In this document: positions 23,621-32,277 of the stretch, in pieces
How the letters are laid out: each line of letters starts with the position of its first letter
How positions within the stretch are numbered: position 1 is the stretch's first letter
Assembly (NCBI RefSeq): GCF_005233835.1
Contig: NZ_SZQA01000003.1
Location: 205,815-269,814, forward strand
DNA length: 64,000 bases
Direction: 5' to 3'
DNA from: Herbidospora galbida
Lineage (GTDB): Bacteria; Actinomycetota; Actinomycetes; Streptosporangiales; Streptosporangiaceae
Notes under the pieces: generated by a model
Databases searched by the model: none
What the model was told of the DNA's origin: nothing
Seen by the model: only the letters and a program-made list of their open reading frames with translations
Made by a program: the position numbers and the translations under genes

Positions 23621-23790
23621 GACGCGATCGCCTCATCTTGCGGTGGTGAGTGAGGCTCGTCGACATCGCCGTTGATATCGACGCCGAGGATGACGCCGAT
23701 TCGCTGCCATTTCTGTTGTGACCACCGGGGGCGTTCGGCGGCTTTCTTTTTACCCCACTCACGTGCAGACGTTTTGGGGCGCGACTTCAA
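23617..23790 (-). CDS. Small protein coupled to the replication initiator
   Basis: 57 aa from TTG 23790, chosen because TAGGAGG lies 6 bases before it; longer frames upstream have no ribosome site. Basic N-terminus (KSRPKTSAREWGKKKAAERP) and a WSQQKWQRIGVILGVD motif. Its stop overlaps the RepSA start as ATGA. Small basic proteins in this position are common in pSAM2-like elements; a role in replication control is inference. Confidence 0.7.
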   Translation of the reverse strand: MKSRPKTSAREWGKKKAAERPRWSQQKWQRIGVILGVDINGDVDEPHSPPQDEAIAS

Positions 23791-24165
23791 TAAGGGCCTC
23801 CTAACTCTCGGGGAGTGGAGGCACGCCAGGAAGCAAGCTCGCAGGTGGAGCCGTCGTCGGGCATAGCCGGTTCCGACGACGGCCCCGACGAGTCGCTTCA
23901 TCGAGAGTTTTTTGGAGGCAATATGTAATTGGCTAAGCATGTGGATGTGATCTCCACTGATGCCGCCCGGCGGCCGGTGCCTATCCCGGCCTCATTATTT
24001 ATTTTGTGGTGGCTTATTGGTTTAAGCTGTTCGCGGTCAAATGCCCCGCTGGGGCGCTACCCCTGCCGGACGCCACCCCGGCCTGCGACTCGTGTTGCCT
24101 GAGAGCCACTCGCGTGTCTCCGTGCTCTATGACTACCCAGCCGCACCGACAGTTCCAACAGCGAT
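23791..24165. other. Leader and promoter region of the replication operon, no gene
   Basis: Comparatively AT-rich, especially around 23985-24030. Holds the stem-loop at 23851-23882 and the presumed promoter of the RepSA operon. I see no supported coding sequence. A replication origin of the element could be here, but no recognisable nick site was found. Confidence 0.4.
23851..23882 (-). promoter_or_regulatory. Stem-loop in the RepSA operon leader
   Basis: 10-bp perfect stem CCGTCGTCGG/CCGACGACGG with a 12-base loop, 60 bp upstream of the TTG start on the minus strand. Possible attenuator or replication-control structure. Confidence 0.45.
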
Positions 24166-24610
24166 TCAACCTTCAGACCAAACCAGTTCTAGAAGATCCG
24201 GGTTGAAGACCGTGCCTCCCTTGAGCGCCGAATGAACGATGATCGCTCGGAACGCCTCCCGTAGGTAGGCCCGCTTGGTGGAGACCGGCAGGCCGCCCTG
24301 CTCTTCCGGCAGGTACCAGCGACGTCGGAAGTCGTCGATGTCGATGACCTGTCTTACGGCTTCCCGCTCGACCTTCGCCGTGTGCCTTTTAGACTCGGCG
24401 CGCAACTGGGCGATAGTGGCTTCTTCACCCGCCGCCAGCTCGAAGAAGAGATCGTTGGTCATCCCGCCTGAACTCCACCGGGCGGCAAGTGCCTTCAAAC
24501 GCCCTTGAGCCTCAACCAGTTCTTGTTCTCCGGTCCACACCTGCGGTTCGGAGTTCTGCCGCCGCTGCATCTCCTTGTCTTCCAGGCTCGCCGGCATGAA
24601 GTGCACTGCT
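24166..24610 (-). pseudogene. 3' fragment of a large serine recombinase gene
   Basis: The minus-strand frame gives the C-terminal coiled-coil end of a large serine recombinase: EEATIAQLRAESKRHTAKVE, 'VIDIDDFRRRWYLPEEQ', STKRAYLREAFRAIIVHSAL. The catalytic N-terminal domain, recombinase domain and zinc ribbon are missing. At about 24610 the sequence switches abruptly to the 3' part of an aldo/keto reductase gene on the other strand. The gene was cut off by a deletion or rearrangement, so the element should no longer excise with its own recombinase. Confidence 0.75.
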
Positions 24611-24612
24611 AG

Positions 24613-24882
24613 AACCTGCTCGATCGCGAGCACGAACCGGTCCTGGACGCCTGCGAGGCGGCCGGCATCGCCTTCCTGCCGTGGCGGCCGGTGCTGCCGG
24701 CGGTCGGCGAGCTGGCGGCCGGGTTCGGCGCCACCCCGGCCCAGCTGGGCCTCGCCTGGCTGCTGGCCCGCTCTCCGGTCATGCTCCCGATCCCCGGTAC
24801 GTCCAAGATCGCGCACCTGGAGGAGAACGTCGCCGCCGGGGCGATCAAGCTCACCGAGGCCCAGTGGGAGAGGCTAGCGTGA
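24613..24882 (+). pseudogene. 3' fragment of an aldo/keto reductase gene
   Basis: From AAC 24613 the plus frame reads NLLDREHEPVLDACEAAG, then IAFLPW, 'ATPAQLGLAWLLARSPVM', LPIPGTSKIAHLEENVAAG, the C-terminal third of an aldo/keto reductase. The codon before it is TAG where the family usually has Tyr. The 5' two thirds are not elsewhere in the window. The stop overlaps the VOC gene by 9 bp. The gene was disrupted by the mobile element. Confidence 0.8.
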
Positions 24883-25377
24883 CACCCCGATGCCGCCCGG
24901 GGTGGTCGCGCCGAACCGCTCGATCTCCTTCGCGAGGTCGAGCGGCCGGACCGACGTCTTCCCGCCCGCGATCGCCTCGGTGATCAGGTCGGCCGGGACC
25001 AGCCACGACACCTCGAACTCCAGCCCGTCGGGGTCCTTGGCGTAGAGGGCCTTGGTGGTCGAGTGGTCGGAGGCGCCGACGAGCGCGCCCAGCTCAAGAA
25101 GGCGGACCTGGATCCGTTCGAGCTCGGCCAGCGTGTCGACCTCCCACGCCAGGTGGTAGAGCCCGACCGCGCCGCGCCCGGCGGTGGTGGGGCCCGCGTC
25201 GGCGCCCACTTCGAACAGGCCGAGGTCGTGGTCGTTGGACGACCCTTCCGCCTGCAGGAACGCGGCTCCGGGGAACCCCATGACCACTCGGAACCCGAGG
25301 GCCTTCTCGTAGAAGTCGACGCTGCGTGCGACGTCGCGGACGTACAGCACGGCGTGGTTGAGTCGCTGAACCGGCAT
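24874..25377 (-). CDS. VOC-family (glyoxalase/dioxygenase-like) protein
   Basis: 167 aa from ATG 25377; the frame continues upstream but homology starts at MPVQRLNHAVLYVRD. Two beta-alpha-beta-beta-beta VOC repeats: metal-type residues at the first strand His (NHAVLYV), LYHLAWEVDT and 'KDPDGLEFEVSW' (Glu). This is the catechol-2,3-dioxygenase/glyoxalase-like group with metal-dependent chemistry on small molecules. Substrate unknown. First intact host gene after the mobile region. Confidence 0.88.
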   Translation of the reverse strand: MPVQRLNHAVLYVRDVARSVDFYEKALGFRVVMGFPGAAFLQAEGSSNDHDLGLFEVGADAGPTTAGRGAVGLYHLAWEVDTLAELERIQVRLLELGALVGASDHSTTKALYAKDPDGLEFEVSWLVPADLITEAIAGGKTSVRPLDLAKEIERFGATTPGGIGVSR

Positions 25378-25475
25378 GTCTGCAGCAGCAACCGGGGATC
25401 TCAGCTTGTTCCCGGGAAACTGTCGGTCCCAGGTCCTAGGGTGGTCGGCGGCCATTTCTAAGGGGGACGTGAACG

Positions 25476-25688
25476 ATGATCGTCGACCGCGTGGCGCGGG
25501 AGCGCGCGGAGAACCAGATGCTGTTCCAGGCGGTCCACGAGGTCGCGCGCGACCATGCCGGAGGCGCGGTCGACGACGTGGTCGCGGCGCTGCTGCGCAA
25601 CCTCCCTCCGGCGCCGAGGCTGTCGGGCGACGAGGTGCGCCGGATCGCCGAGCAGATCAGCGTGGGGCGGGATCCCTCCGGTCTGTGA
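25476..25688 (+). CDS. Small hypothetical protein
   Basis: 70 aa, ATG 25476 with AAGGGGG upstream. Helical and charged, with no membrane segment (RVARERAENQMLFQAVHEVA, VVAALLRNLPPAPRLSGDEV). No family recognised. Its 3' end overlaps the ROK repressor gene, on the other strand, by 32 bp. Confidence 0.55.
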   Translation: MIVDRVARERAENQMLFQAVHEVARDHAGGAVDDVVAALLRNLPPAPRLSGDEVRRIAEQISVGRDPSGL

Positions 25689-26865
25689 GCCGTTCCGACA
25701 GCGCGGCGGGGTCGGCGACGACGGTCTCCAGCACCTGGCCGGCCGCGCCGAGCGCCGCCGCCTCTGATCCGAGCTGCGAGACCTCGACGGGCGGGGCCTG
25801 GGCGCGCAGCTGGGCCAGGCGTCCGCCCATCGTCTCGGCCACCACGCCGCCGATCCACGGGAACAGGGGGGCGTAGATGCCGCCCAGCACGATCGTGTGG
25901 GGGTCGACCAGGTTGATCGCCGACGACAGCGCCACCCCGAGCGCCCAGCCCGCCTTGTCGCAGGCCGCCAGGGTGGCGGCGTCGCCGTGTTCCAGCTGGG
26001 CGACGATGGCGTCGATGCCGTGGGCGTACGGGCTGCGATCGCCGACCGCGTCGAAGAAGGCGTCCTGGCCGGCGTACTGCTCCAGGCAGCCCCGGGCCCC
26101 GCAGCGGCACTGCGGGCCCTCGGGCGTCACGACCACGTGGCCGAGCTCGCCGGCGAAGCCGCGCGCGCCGCGGAACAGGGCGCCGTTGACGACGAGGCCG
26201 GCGCCGATGCCGATCTCGCCCGAGACATAGAGGAAGTCGGCCCGGCCGACGCCGAACCAGAGCTCGCCGAGGGCGGCCAGGTTGGCCTCGTTCTCCACCC
26301 TGATCGGCACCCCGAGGTCGAGGGCGGCGCCCACGGGCACGTTCCGCCAGCCGAGGTTGGGAGCGCTGTGGATCTCGCCCGACTCGACGTCGACCGGGCC
26401 GGGCACGGCCAGCCCCGCGCCGACGACCCGCAAGCCGGTCCCCTCAGCCTGGGCGAGCGCCGACAGCGCCAGGCGCCGGAGGTCGCCGATGACGTCGAGC
26501 GGTTCTGACAAGCGGTTGTCGACCGTCTGGGTCAGCCGCAGCCTCACCCGGCGGGCGAGATCGACCACCCTGACCGCCAGATAGTCGACGTTGAGTTCCA
26601 GGCCGAGGGCCGCGACGCGGTCTCCGCTGACCCGGACCTCGACCCCCGGACGGCCGCGCTCGCCGGCCCTGACGGCGCCGGTCTCCACCACCAGTCCGGC
26701 GTCGAGCAGGTCTCCCACCAGCTTGGACACGGTCGTTTTGGTCAGCCCGGTGACCTCGGCCAGGGACGCCCGCGTGAGCGACCCGTGCGTCCGGACCTCC
26801 CGCAGGACGAGGGACAGGTTGCGCGCCCGCATCGCGTCGTGCCGTACGGCCTGCGCCATTCGCAC
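25657..26865 (-). CDS. xylR: ROK-family transcriptional repressor, likely of the xylose genes
   Basis: 402 aa. N-terminal winged helix-turn-helix (SLTRASLAEVTGLTKTTVSK) followed by a ROK kinase-like domain: DNRL/GAGLAVPGPVD, EVNEANLAALGE-type 'VENEANLAALGE', the ROK signature region 'GIGAGLVVNGALFRGARGFAGELGH' (landmarks only) and the zinc motif CRCGARGCLEQY. XylR-type ROK proteins repress xylose genes and release DNA on binding xylose. It is divergent from xylA with two inverted repeats in the shared gap, which supports that role by context. The symbol is by context. Confidence 0.9.
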   Translation of the reverse strand: MRMAQAVRHDAMRARNLSLVLREVRTHGSLTRASLAEVTGLTKTTVSKLVGDLLDAGLVVETGAVRAGERGRPGVEVRVSGDRVAALGLELNVDYLAVRVVDLARRVRLRLTQTVDNRLSEPLDVIGDLRRLALSALAQAEGTGLRVVGAGLAVPGPVDVESGEIHSAPNLGWRNVPVGAALDLGVPIRVENEANLAALGELWFGVGRADFLYVSGEIGIGAGLVVNGALFRGARGFAGELGHVVVTPEGPQCRCGARGCLEQYAGQDAFFDAVGDRSPYAHGIDAIVAQLEHGDAATLAACDKAGWALGVALSSAINLVDPHTIVLGGIYAPLFPWIGGVVAETMGGRLAQLRAQAPPVEVSQLGSEAAALGAAGQVLETVVADPAALSERLTDRRDPAPR

Positions 26866-26879
26866 CTTCCTGACTGCCG

Positions 26880-26895
26880 GTCCAGAAATCTGGAC
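26880..26895. promoter_or_regulatory. Palindrome near the ROK repressor start
   Basis: GTCCAGA-AA-TCTGGAC, perfect 7-bp arms, 15 bp upstream of the ROK gene start. Candidate auto-operator. Confidence 0.5.
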
Positions 26896-26942
26896 GAAAT
26901 CCTAGACACGCCTACTTGACCGGCACGAGTCCCCGTTCCATA

Positions 26943-26965
26943 TTTAGTCCACAACGTAGACTAAT
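26943..26965. promoter_or_regulatory. Candidate XylR operator before xylA
   Basis: TTAGTC (26944-26949) and GACTAA (26959-26964), perfect inverted half-sites 9 bases apart, ending 14 bp before the xylA GTG. Long TTAGT-type palindromes are bound by ROK xylose repressors in many bacteria. Confidence 0.6.
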
Positions 26966-26978
26966 TCGGAGGCGCCCC

Positions 26979-28121
26979 GTGTACACCCCCTCTCCTGAGG
27001 ACAAGTTCACATTCGGTCTGTGGACCGTCGGCTGGCAGGCGCGCGACCAGTTCGGTGACGCGACCCGGGCCCCGCTCGACCCGGTCGAGACCGTGCACAA
27101 GCTGGCCGAGCTTGGCGCCTATGGCGTGACCTTCCACGACGACGACCTGCTCGCCGTGGAGCCCGACCGCGACAGGGCGATCGAGAACTTCAAGAAGGCC
27201 CTGGCCGACACCGGCCTCAAGGTGCCGATGGCGACCACCAACCTGTTCACCCACCCGGTGTTCAAGGACGGCGGCTTCACGAGCAACAACCGCGAGGTTC
27301 GCCGCTACGCCATCCGCAAGGTGATCCGCAACCTCGACCTCGCGGCCGAGCTGGGCGCCAAGACCTACGTCTGCTGGGGCGGCCGCGAGGGCGCCGAGTC
27401 GGACGCCGCCAAGGACATCCGCGCCGCGCTCTCCCGTTACAAGGAGGCCATGGACATCCTGAGCCAGTACGTCATCGACAAGGGCTACGACATCCGCTTC
27501 GCGATCGAGCCCAAGCCGAACGAGCCCCGCGGCGACATCCTGCTCCCGACCGTGGGCCACGCGCTGGCGTTCATCAACGAGCTCGAGCACCCCGAGATGG
27601 TCGGCCTCAACCCCGAGACCGGGCACGAGCAGATGGCGGGCCTGAACTACTTCCACGCCATCTCCCAGGCGATGTGGCACGGCAAGCTGTTCCACCTCGA
27701 CCTCAACGGCCAGCGCGGCATCAAGTACGACCAGGACCTCATCTTCGGTCACGGCGACGTGCAGAACGCGTTCTTCCTGGTCGACCTGCTGGAGCACGGC
27801 GGCTACGAGGGCCCCCGCCACTTCGACTACAAGCCGGTCCGCACCGACGACAAGAACGACGCGTGGGACTCGCTCGCGGCGAACATGCGCACCTACCTGA
27901 TCCTCAAGGAGAAGGCCAAGGCCTACCGGGCCGACCCGGAGGTCCAGGAGGCCCTGGCCGCCAGCAAGGTCGACGAGCTGGGCGCCCGCACCCTGGGCGA
28001 GGGCGAGACCCTCCAGGACCTGCTCAACGACGACTTCGACCTCGACGGCGTGGCCGAGCGCGGCTACCACTTCACCCGTCTGTCGCAGCTCGCCCTCGAG
28101 CACCTGTTCGGCGTGCGGTAA
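26979..28121 (+). CDS. xylA: Xylose isomerase
   Basis: 380 aa from GTG 26979, preceded by CGGAGG; the family's usual N-terminus follows ([18 protein letters not shown]). Class I xylose isomerase interconverting D-xylose and D-xylulose in a metal-dependent TIM barrel. Visible active-site motifs: VTFHDDD (His), [13 protein letters not shown] (Glu, Lys), [12 protein letters not shown] (Glu, His) and HLDLNGQRG. Length is standard for actinobacterial enzymes. Stop overlaps the xylB ATG by one base (TAATG). Controlled by the ROK repressor next door, probably through the inverted repeat just upstream. Confidence 0.97.
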   Translation: MYTPSPEDKFTFGLWTVGWQARDQFGDATRAPLDPVETVHKLAELGAYGVTFHDDDLLAVEPDRDRAIENFKKALADTGLKVPMATTNLFTHPVFKDGGFTSNNREVRRYAIRKVIRNLDLAAELGAKTYVCWGGREGAESDAAKDIRAALSRYKEAMDILSQYVIDKGYDIRFAIEPKPNEPRGDILLPTVGHALAFINELEHPEMVGLNPETGHEQMAGLNYFHAISQAMWHGKLFHLDLNGQRGIKYDQDLIFGHGDVQNAFFLVDLLEHGGYEGPRHFDYKPVRTDDKNDAWDSLAANMRTYLILKEKAKAYRADPEVQEALAASKVDELGARTLGEGETLQDLLNDDFDLDGVAERGYHFTRLSQLALEHLFGVR

Positions 28122-29482
28122 TGACGCTCGTCGCGGGGGTCGACTCGTCGACCCAGAGTTGCAAGGTCGTGGTACGCGACGCCGCCACCGGCGCGCTGGT
28201 CCGCGAGGGCCGCGCCAAGCACCCTGACGGCACCGAGGTCCACCCGAGCCACTGGTGGACGGCGCTCCAGGAGGCCATCGCCCAGGCGGGCGGCCTCGAC
28301 GACGTCGCCGCGGTGTCGGTCGGCGGCCAGCAGCACGGCATGGTCTGCCTCGACGAGAACGGCGAGGTGGTCCGCCCGGCGCTGCTGTGGAACGACACCC
28401 GGTCGGCCCAGGCGGCCCGTGACCTGATCGCGGAGCTGGGCGGCCCGGAGATGTGGGCCGAGGCGGTGGGCAGCGTGCCCGTCGCGTCGTTCACGGTCAC
28501 CAAGCTGCGCTGGCTCGCCGAGCACGAGCCGGAGAACGCCGCGCGCACCGCGTCGGTCTGCCTCCCGCACGACTGGCTGACCTGGAAGCTCGGCGGCACC
28601 CCCGCGACCGTCACCACCGACCGCGGGGAGGCCTCGGGCACCGGCTACTGGTCCCCGGCCACCGGGGCCTACCGGCTCGACCTGCTGAAGCTGGCCATCG
28701 GCCACACCCCGCAGGTCGCCAAGGTCCTCGGGCCGAGGGAGCAGGCCGGGACGTACAACCAGGCCCTGCTCGCGCCCGGCACCGGTGACAACATGGCCGC
28801 CGCCCTCGGCGTCGGCGCCCACCCGGGCGACGTGATCGTCTCCATCGGCACGTCCGGCACGGCCTTCGCCGTCGCCGAGCACGCGTCGGCGGACTCCTCC
28901 GGTGGTGTCGCCGGCTTCGCCGACGCCACCGGGCGGTTCCTGCCGCTCGTCGCCACCATGAACGCCGCCCGCACGCTCGACGCGGTCGGCAGGGTTCTGG
29001 GCGTCGGTCCGGCCGAGCTCAGCGATCTGGCCCTGGGGGCGCCTCCCGGGGCCGGAGGGCTGACGCTGGTGCCGTACCTGGAGGGCGAGCGGACCCCGAA
29101 CCGGCCCGACGCGACCGGGTCGTTCCACGGGCTGCGGCTGGCCAACGCGACGCCGGGGCACTTCGCCCGCGCGGCCGTCGAGGGCATGCTCTGCGGTCTC
29201 GCGGACGCGCTCGACGCCCTCGGCCTGGCGCCCAACCGGGTGCTGCTGATCGGCGGCGGGGCGCGCTCGGAGGCCGTGCGCACCATCGCGCCGAGCGTGT
29301 TCGGCGTGCCGGTGCACGTGCCCCCGCCCGGGGAGTACGTCGCCGACGGCGCCGCCCGCCAGGCCGCCTGGCTGCTCGCCGGTGGCGAGGAGCCGCCGGA
29401 GTGGGCCTCGGGTGAGGTCACCGTCTTCGAGGGCGATCCCATCCCCGGCCTGCGCGACCGGTACAGAGAAGCCGCCGCGTGA
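28121..29482 (+). CDS. xylB: Xylulokinase
   Basis: 453 aa from ATG 28121, overlapping the xylA stop by one base. FGGY-family kinase: N-terminal phosphate loop [58 protein letters not shown] [13 protein letters not shown], the conserved '[14 protein letters not shown]' and the C-terminal FGGY region [15 protein letters not shown]. Phosphorylates xylulose to xylulose-5-phosphate for the pentose phosphate pathway. Forms an operon with xylA. Confidence 0.96.
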   Translation: MTLVAGVDSSTQSCKVVVRDAATGALVREGRAKHPDGTEVHPSHWWTALQEAIAQAGGLDDVAAVSVGGQQHGMVCLDENGEVVRPALLWNDTRSAQAARDLIAELGGPEMWAEAVGSVPVASFTVTKLRWLAEHEPENAARTASVCLPHDWLTWKLGGTPATVTTDRGEASGTGYWSPATGAYRLDLLKLAIGHTPQVAKVLGPREQAGTYNQALLAPGTGDNMAAALGVGAHPGDVIVSIGTSGTAFAVAEHASADSSGGVAGFADATGRFLPLVATMNAARTLDAVGRVLGVGPAELSDLALGAPPGAGGLTLVPYLEGERTPNRPDATGSFHGLRLANATPGHFARAAVEGMLCGLADALDALGLAPNRVLLIGGGARSEAVRTIAPSVFGVPVHVPPPGEYVADGAARQAAWLLAGGEEPPEWASGEVTVFEGDPIPGLRDRYREAAA

Positions 29483-29487
29483 CCCAG

Positions 29488-29515
29488 CCGGGGGTGGGCC
29501 TGGGCCCACCCCCGG
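29488..29515 (+). terminator. Terminator after xylB
   Basis: 12-bp perfect stem CCGGGGGTGGGC/GCCCACCCCCGG with loop CTGG, starting 6 bp after the xylB stop. Typical actinomycete terminator without U-tract. Confidence 0.85.
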
Positions 29516-29578
29516 CCCTGGGGCGACCCTGAGCCCCCCTAGGGGGTATCCATCAGGGGTGAATGGGGTCTTAACCGG

Positions 29579-30292
29579 ATGCATATCCGGCGGTGGACGA
29601 GGCACTCTCGAAGTATGGTCAAGAGGCTCTCTCCCATGATCGCGATCTCCGCTCTGGTGCTCGCGATGGCCGCCGTCGTGGCCGGTCAGCTTGATCCCTC
29701 CCCTCACCTCGACCCGGTCGCGCTGTCGATCAGCGAGTACGCCGCCCAGGAGCGCGGCGTGCTGACCGAGTTCGCCCTCGCGATGCTGGGCCTGGCCTCA
29801 CTGGCCCTGCTCGCCGGGCTGAAGGCCGCATCGGCGCCGATCGACGGCTGGCCCGAGCGGCTGATCCTCCTCTGGTCCCTCACCCTGCTCGGCGTGGCCG
29901 CGATCCCGTGGGCGCGCGCGCAGGACTACCTCGTGGCGGTCGCGTTCCTGGCGCTGCCCGTCGCGACCGCGCAGCTCGCCGGCCGGTTCGGCGACCACGA
30001 CGAGTGGCGGCCGGTGGCCCGCACGCTCGAATGGCTGACCCTGCTCGCGGGTCTGGGCCTGGCCGCCGTCACGTACGCGGCGCTGCCCGGCCGGGGCGTG
30101 CTGATCGGCGTGGCCGAGCGCGGTCTGCTGCTCGTCGAGTTCGCGCTGGTGGCCTCGATCTCGTGGCAGCTGCTCCGAGTCGGGCTCATGACCACCATCA
30201 CTACAGTTCCGGGAGTCGTCCGTCAGCCTGTTGCGGACCCGACACAAAACGCCACGTCCGAGCCCGTAAGTCGGCACGCTCACGCCGCGTGA
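29579..30292 (+). CDS. DUF998-type membrane protein
   Basis: 237 aa, with an alternative in-frame ATG at 29615. Six hydrophobic segments (landmarks: MIAISALVLAMAAVVAGQ, FALAMLGLASLALLAGL, RLILLWSLTLLGVAAIPW, YLVAVAFLALPVATAQLAG, LEWLTLLAGLGLAAVTYA, VEFALVASISWQLLRVGL) match the six-helix DUF998 family. The external SEYAAQERG after helix 1 is a common family feature. Function unknown. A short, Ser/Pro/His-containing tail is cytoplasmic by prediction. Stands alone after the xylose operon terminator. Confidence 0.85.
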   Translation: MHIRRWTRHSRSMVKRLSPMIAISALVLAMAAVVAGQLDPSPHLDPVALSISEYAAQERGVLTEFALAMLGLASLALLAGLKAASAPIDGWPERLILLWSLTLLGVAAIPWARAQDYLVAVAFLALPVATAQLAGRFGDHDEWRPVARTLEWLTLLAGLGLAAVTYAALPGRGVLIGVAERGLLLVEFALVASISWQLLRVGLMTTITTVPGVVRQPVADPTQNATSEPVSRHAHAA

Positions 30293-30340
30293 TCAGACAA
30301 ACGTGATCCTCGAATGAATCAAACCGGGGCAAACTGCTAA

Positions 30341-30368
30341 CCTCATCGGCTACGTACGGCCGATGAGG
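30341..30368 (+). promoter_or_regulatory. Hairpin that buries the ribosome site of the second conservon kinase
   Basis: CCTCATCGGC (30341-30350) pairs perfectly with GCCGATGAGG (30359-30368) around TACGTACG. The 3' arm contains the GAGG ribosome site for the ATG at 30373. In RNA it would occlude translation; in DNA it is also a clean palindrome that a protein could bind. Confidence 0.55.
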
Positions 30369-30372
30369 TGCC

Positions 30373-32277
30373 ATGGCTTCGAGCAGATCCATCCGGTTCA
30401 AGATTTCCACGCTGTTGATCATTCCACTGGTCTCCCTGGTGGGACTTTGGGGTTTCGCGGCGGTCATCACGACCGGAGAATCGCTCGACCTGCTCAAGGT
30501 CGAACGCCTCTACGACGGCCTCGGCCGGCCGGGCGACACGCTCGTCCTCGCCCTGCAGCGGGAACACCTGCTGTCGGCCGAGTACGCCGCCACCGGCACC
30601 CGTGAGGCCTCCGACGCCCTCATGGAACAGCGCCAGGTCACCGACCGGGCCCGCAAGGACCTGCGCCGCATGGCGGACACCGCCGACGTGCAGAACGCGC
30701 TGACCCCGGCGATGGCCGGGCGCTTCAGCGACGTCATGGCGGCCGTCGACGAGCTCGACGACCTGCGCAACGACATCGACACCAAGGCGGTCGGGCTGAC
30801 CGCGCTCGGCGAGCGGTTCGGCCTGCTGCCGACCGCGATGCAGGCGCTCGACCACACCATCACGCTCAACAACGACGTCCCGCTGTACCAGCAGTCACGC
30901 AGCCTGGGCCTGCTCTCCTTCGCCAAAGACTTCCTGGCCCGCGAGAGCGCCCTGGGCGCCGGCGTGCTCATCAACGACCGGCCGTTCACCGTCGAGGAGA
31001 GCCGGGCCTTCATCCGCTACTCCGGCACCCGCGACTTCCTGTTCCTCCAGGGCATGAAGGAGCTCGACCCCGAACTGCGCAAGCCGTTCGAGGACATGCT
31101 GGTCTCCGACGCCTACCGCTCCTACATCCGGCTGGAGACGCGGCTCGTCAGCGCCGCGCCGGTCAGTCACACGGCGTGGCGCCGGGCCGTCGACGCCACC
31201 GAGAAGGCCTTCCGCGACGCCCTGCTGTCGAGCGAGCAGCGCCTGTCGGTGCGGGCCGAACCGGTGGCGGTGGGCACGTTCGTCCGCACCGGCGTCGCCG
31301 GGCTGCTCGGGCTGGTCGCCGTCGTGCTGAGCCTCTTCGTGTCGGTACGCCTCGGGCGCGCCCTGACCCGGGAACTCGCCGCCCTGCGCAGCGCGGCACA
31401 GCAACTGGCCGAGGTCCGGCTGCCCCGGGTGGTGGAGCGCCTGCGGCGCGGCGAGAAGGTCGACGTGACCGCCGAGGCGCCACCGCTGGAGCCGCCGGGG
31501 ACCACGGGCGAGGTCGCCGACGTGGCGCACGCCTTCAGCGCCGTGCAGCACACCGCCGTCGACGCGGCCGTCGACCAGGCCCGGCTGCGCGAGAGCGTCG
31601 GCCTCGCGCTGCGCAACCTCGCCCGCCGGAGCCAGGGACTGCTGCAGCGGCAGCTCAAACTGCTCGACGGGATGCAACGCCGTACCGAAGACCCCGGCTC
31701 TCTGGAGGAACTCTTCCGGCTCGACCACCTGACCACCCGCATGCGGCGGCACGCCGAAGGCCTGATCGTCCTGTCGGGCGGCACGCCGGGCCGGACCTAC
31801 CGGCAGGCCGTGGCCGTCGCGGAGATGCTCCAGGGCGCGGTGGCCGAGGTGGAGGACTACACGAGGGTCCGGATCTACCCGATGCCGGAGGCGGCCGTCC
31901 AAGGCGCCTCCGTCGCCGACTACATCCACCTGTTCGCCGAGCTCATCGAGAACGCCACGACCTACTCGCCGCCGCAGACCGAGGTCTCGGTCCGGGGCGA
32001 GACGGTCGCCAAGGGGTTCGCGGTCGAGATCGAGGACCGGGGACTGGGGCTCGGCGCGGCCGACCTCGAAAAGATCAATTCACGACTGGCCAGCCCGCCG
32101 GAGTTCGATCTGGCCGACACCGACCGGCTCGGGCTGGTCGTCGTCGGACGGCTGGCCACCCGACTGGGAGTACGTGTGGAACTGCGGCAGTCGCCGTTCG
32201 GCGGAACCACCGCCATTGTGCTCATCCCGTCCTCGGCGCTCGCGCCGGAGCCGGTGCTGGAAGGGGTCCGCTCATGA
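30373..32277 (+). CDS. Conservon sensor histidine kinase (CvnA-like), second locus
   Basis: 634 aa. N-terminal helix (ISTLLIIPLVSLVGLWGFAA), an extracellular nitrate/nitrite-sensor-like NIT domain (about 45-295), second membrane helix (about 310-330: TGVAGLLGLVAVVLSLFVSV), HAMP-like linker and a cytoplasmic GHKL ATPase: N-box LFAELIENATTYSPPQTEV, G1 EDRGLGLG, G2 DRLGLVVVGRLATRLG. As in other CvnA proteins no clear phospho-acceptor H-box is seen. Conservon kinases work with roadblock, DUF742 and Ras-like GTPase partners in a membrane complex. Ends in an ATGA overlap with the DUF742 gene. The translation start is in a strong hairpin. It is shorter than the kinase at 33958-36408, lacking that protein's disordered tail. 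Confidence 0.93.
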   Translation: MASSRSIRFKISTLLIIPLVSLVGLWGFAAVITTGESLDLLKVERLYDGLGRPGDTLVLALQREHLLSAEYAATGTREASDALMEQRQVTDRARKDLRRMADTADVQNALTPAMAGRFSDVMAAVDELDDLRNDIDTKAVGLTALGERFGLLPTAMQALDHTITLNNDVPLYQQSRSLGLLSFAKDFLARESALGAGVLINDRPFTVEESRAFIRYSGTRDFLFLQGMKELDPELRKPFEDMLVSDAYRSYIRLETRLVSAAPVSHTAWRRAVDATEKAFRDALLSSEQRLSVRAEPVAVGTFVRTGVAGLLGLVAVVLSLFVSVRLGRALTRELAALRSAAQQLAEVRLPRVVERLRRGEKVDVTAEAPPLEPPGTTGEVADVAHAFSAVQHTAVDAAVDQARLRESVGLALRNLARRSQGLLQRQLKLLDGMQRRTEDPGSLEELFRLDHLTTRMRRHAEGLIVLSGGTPGRTYRQAVAVAEMLQGAVAEVEDYTRVRIYPMPEAAVQGASVADYIHLFAELIENATTYSPPQTEVSVRGETVAKGFAVEIEDRGLGLGAADLEKINSRLASPPEFDLADTDRLGLVVVGRLATRLGVRVELRQSPFGGTTAIVLIPSSALAPEPVLEGVRS

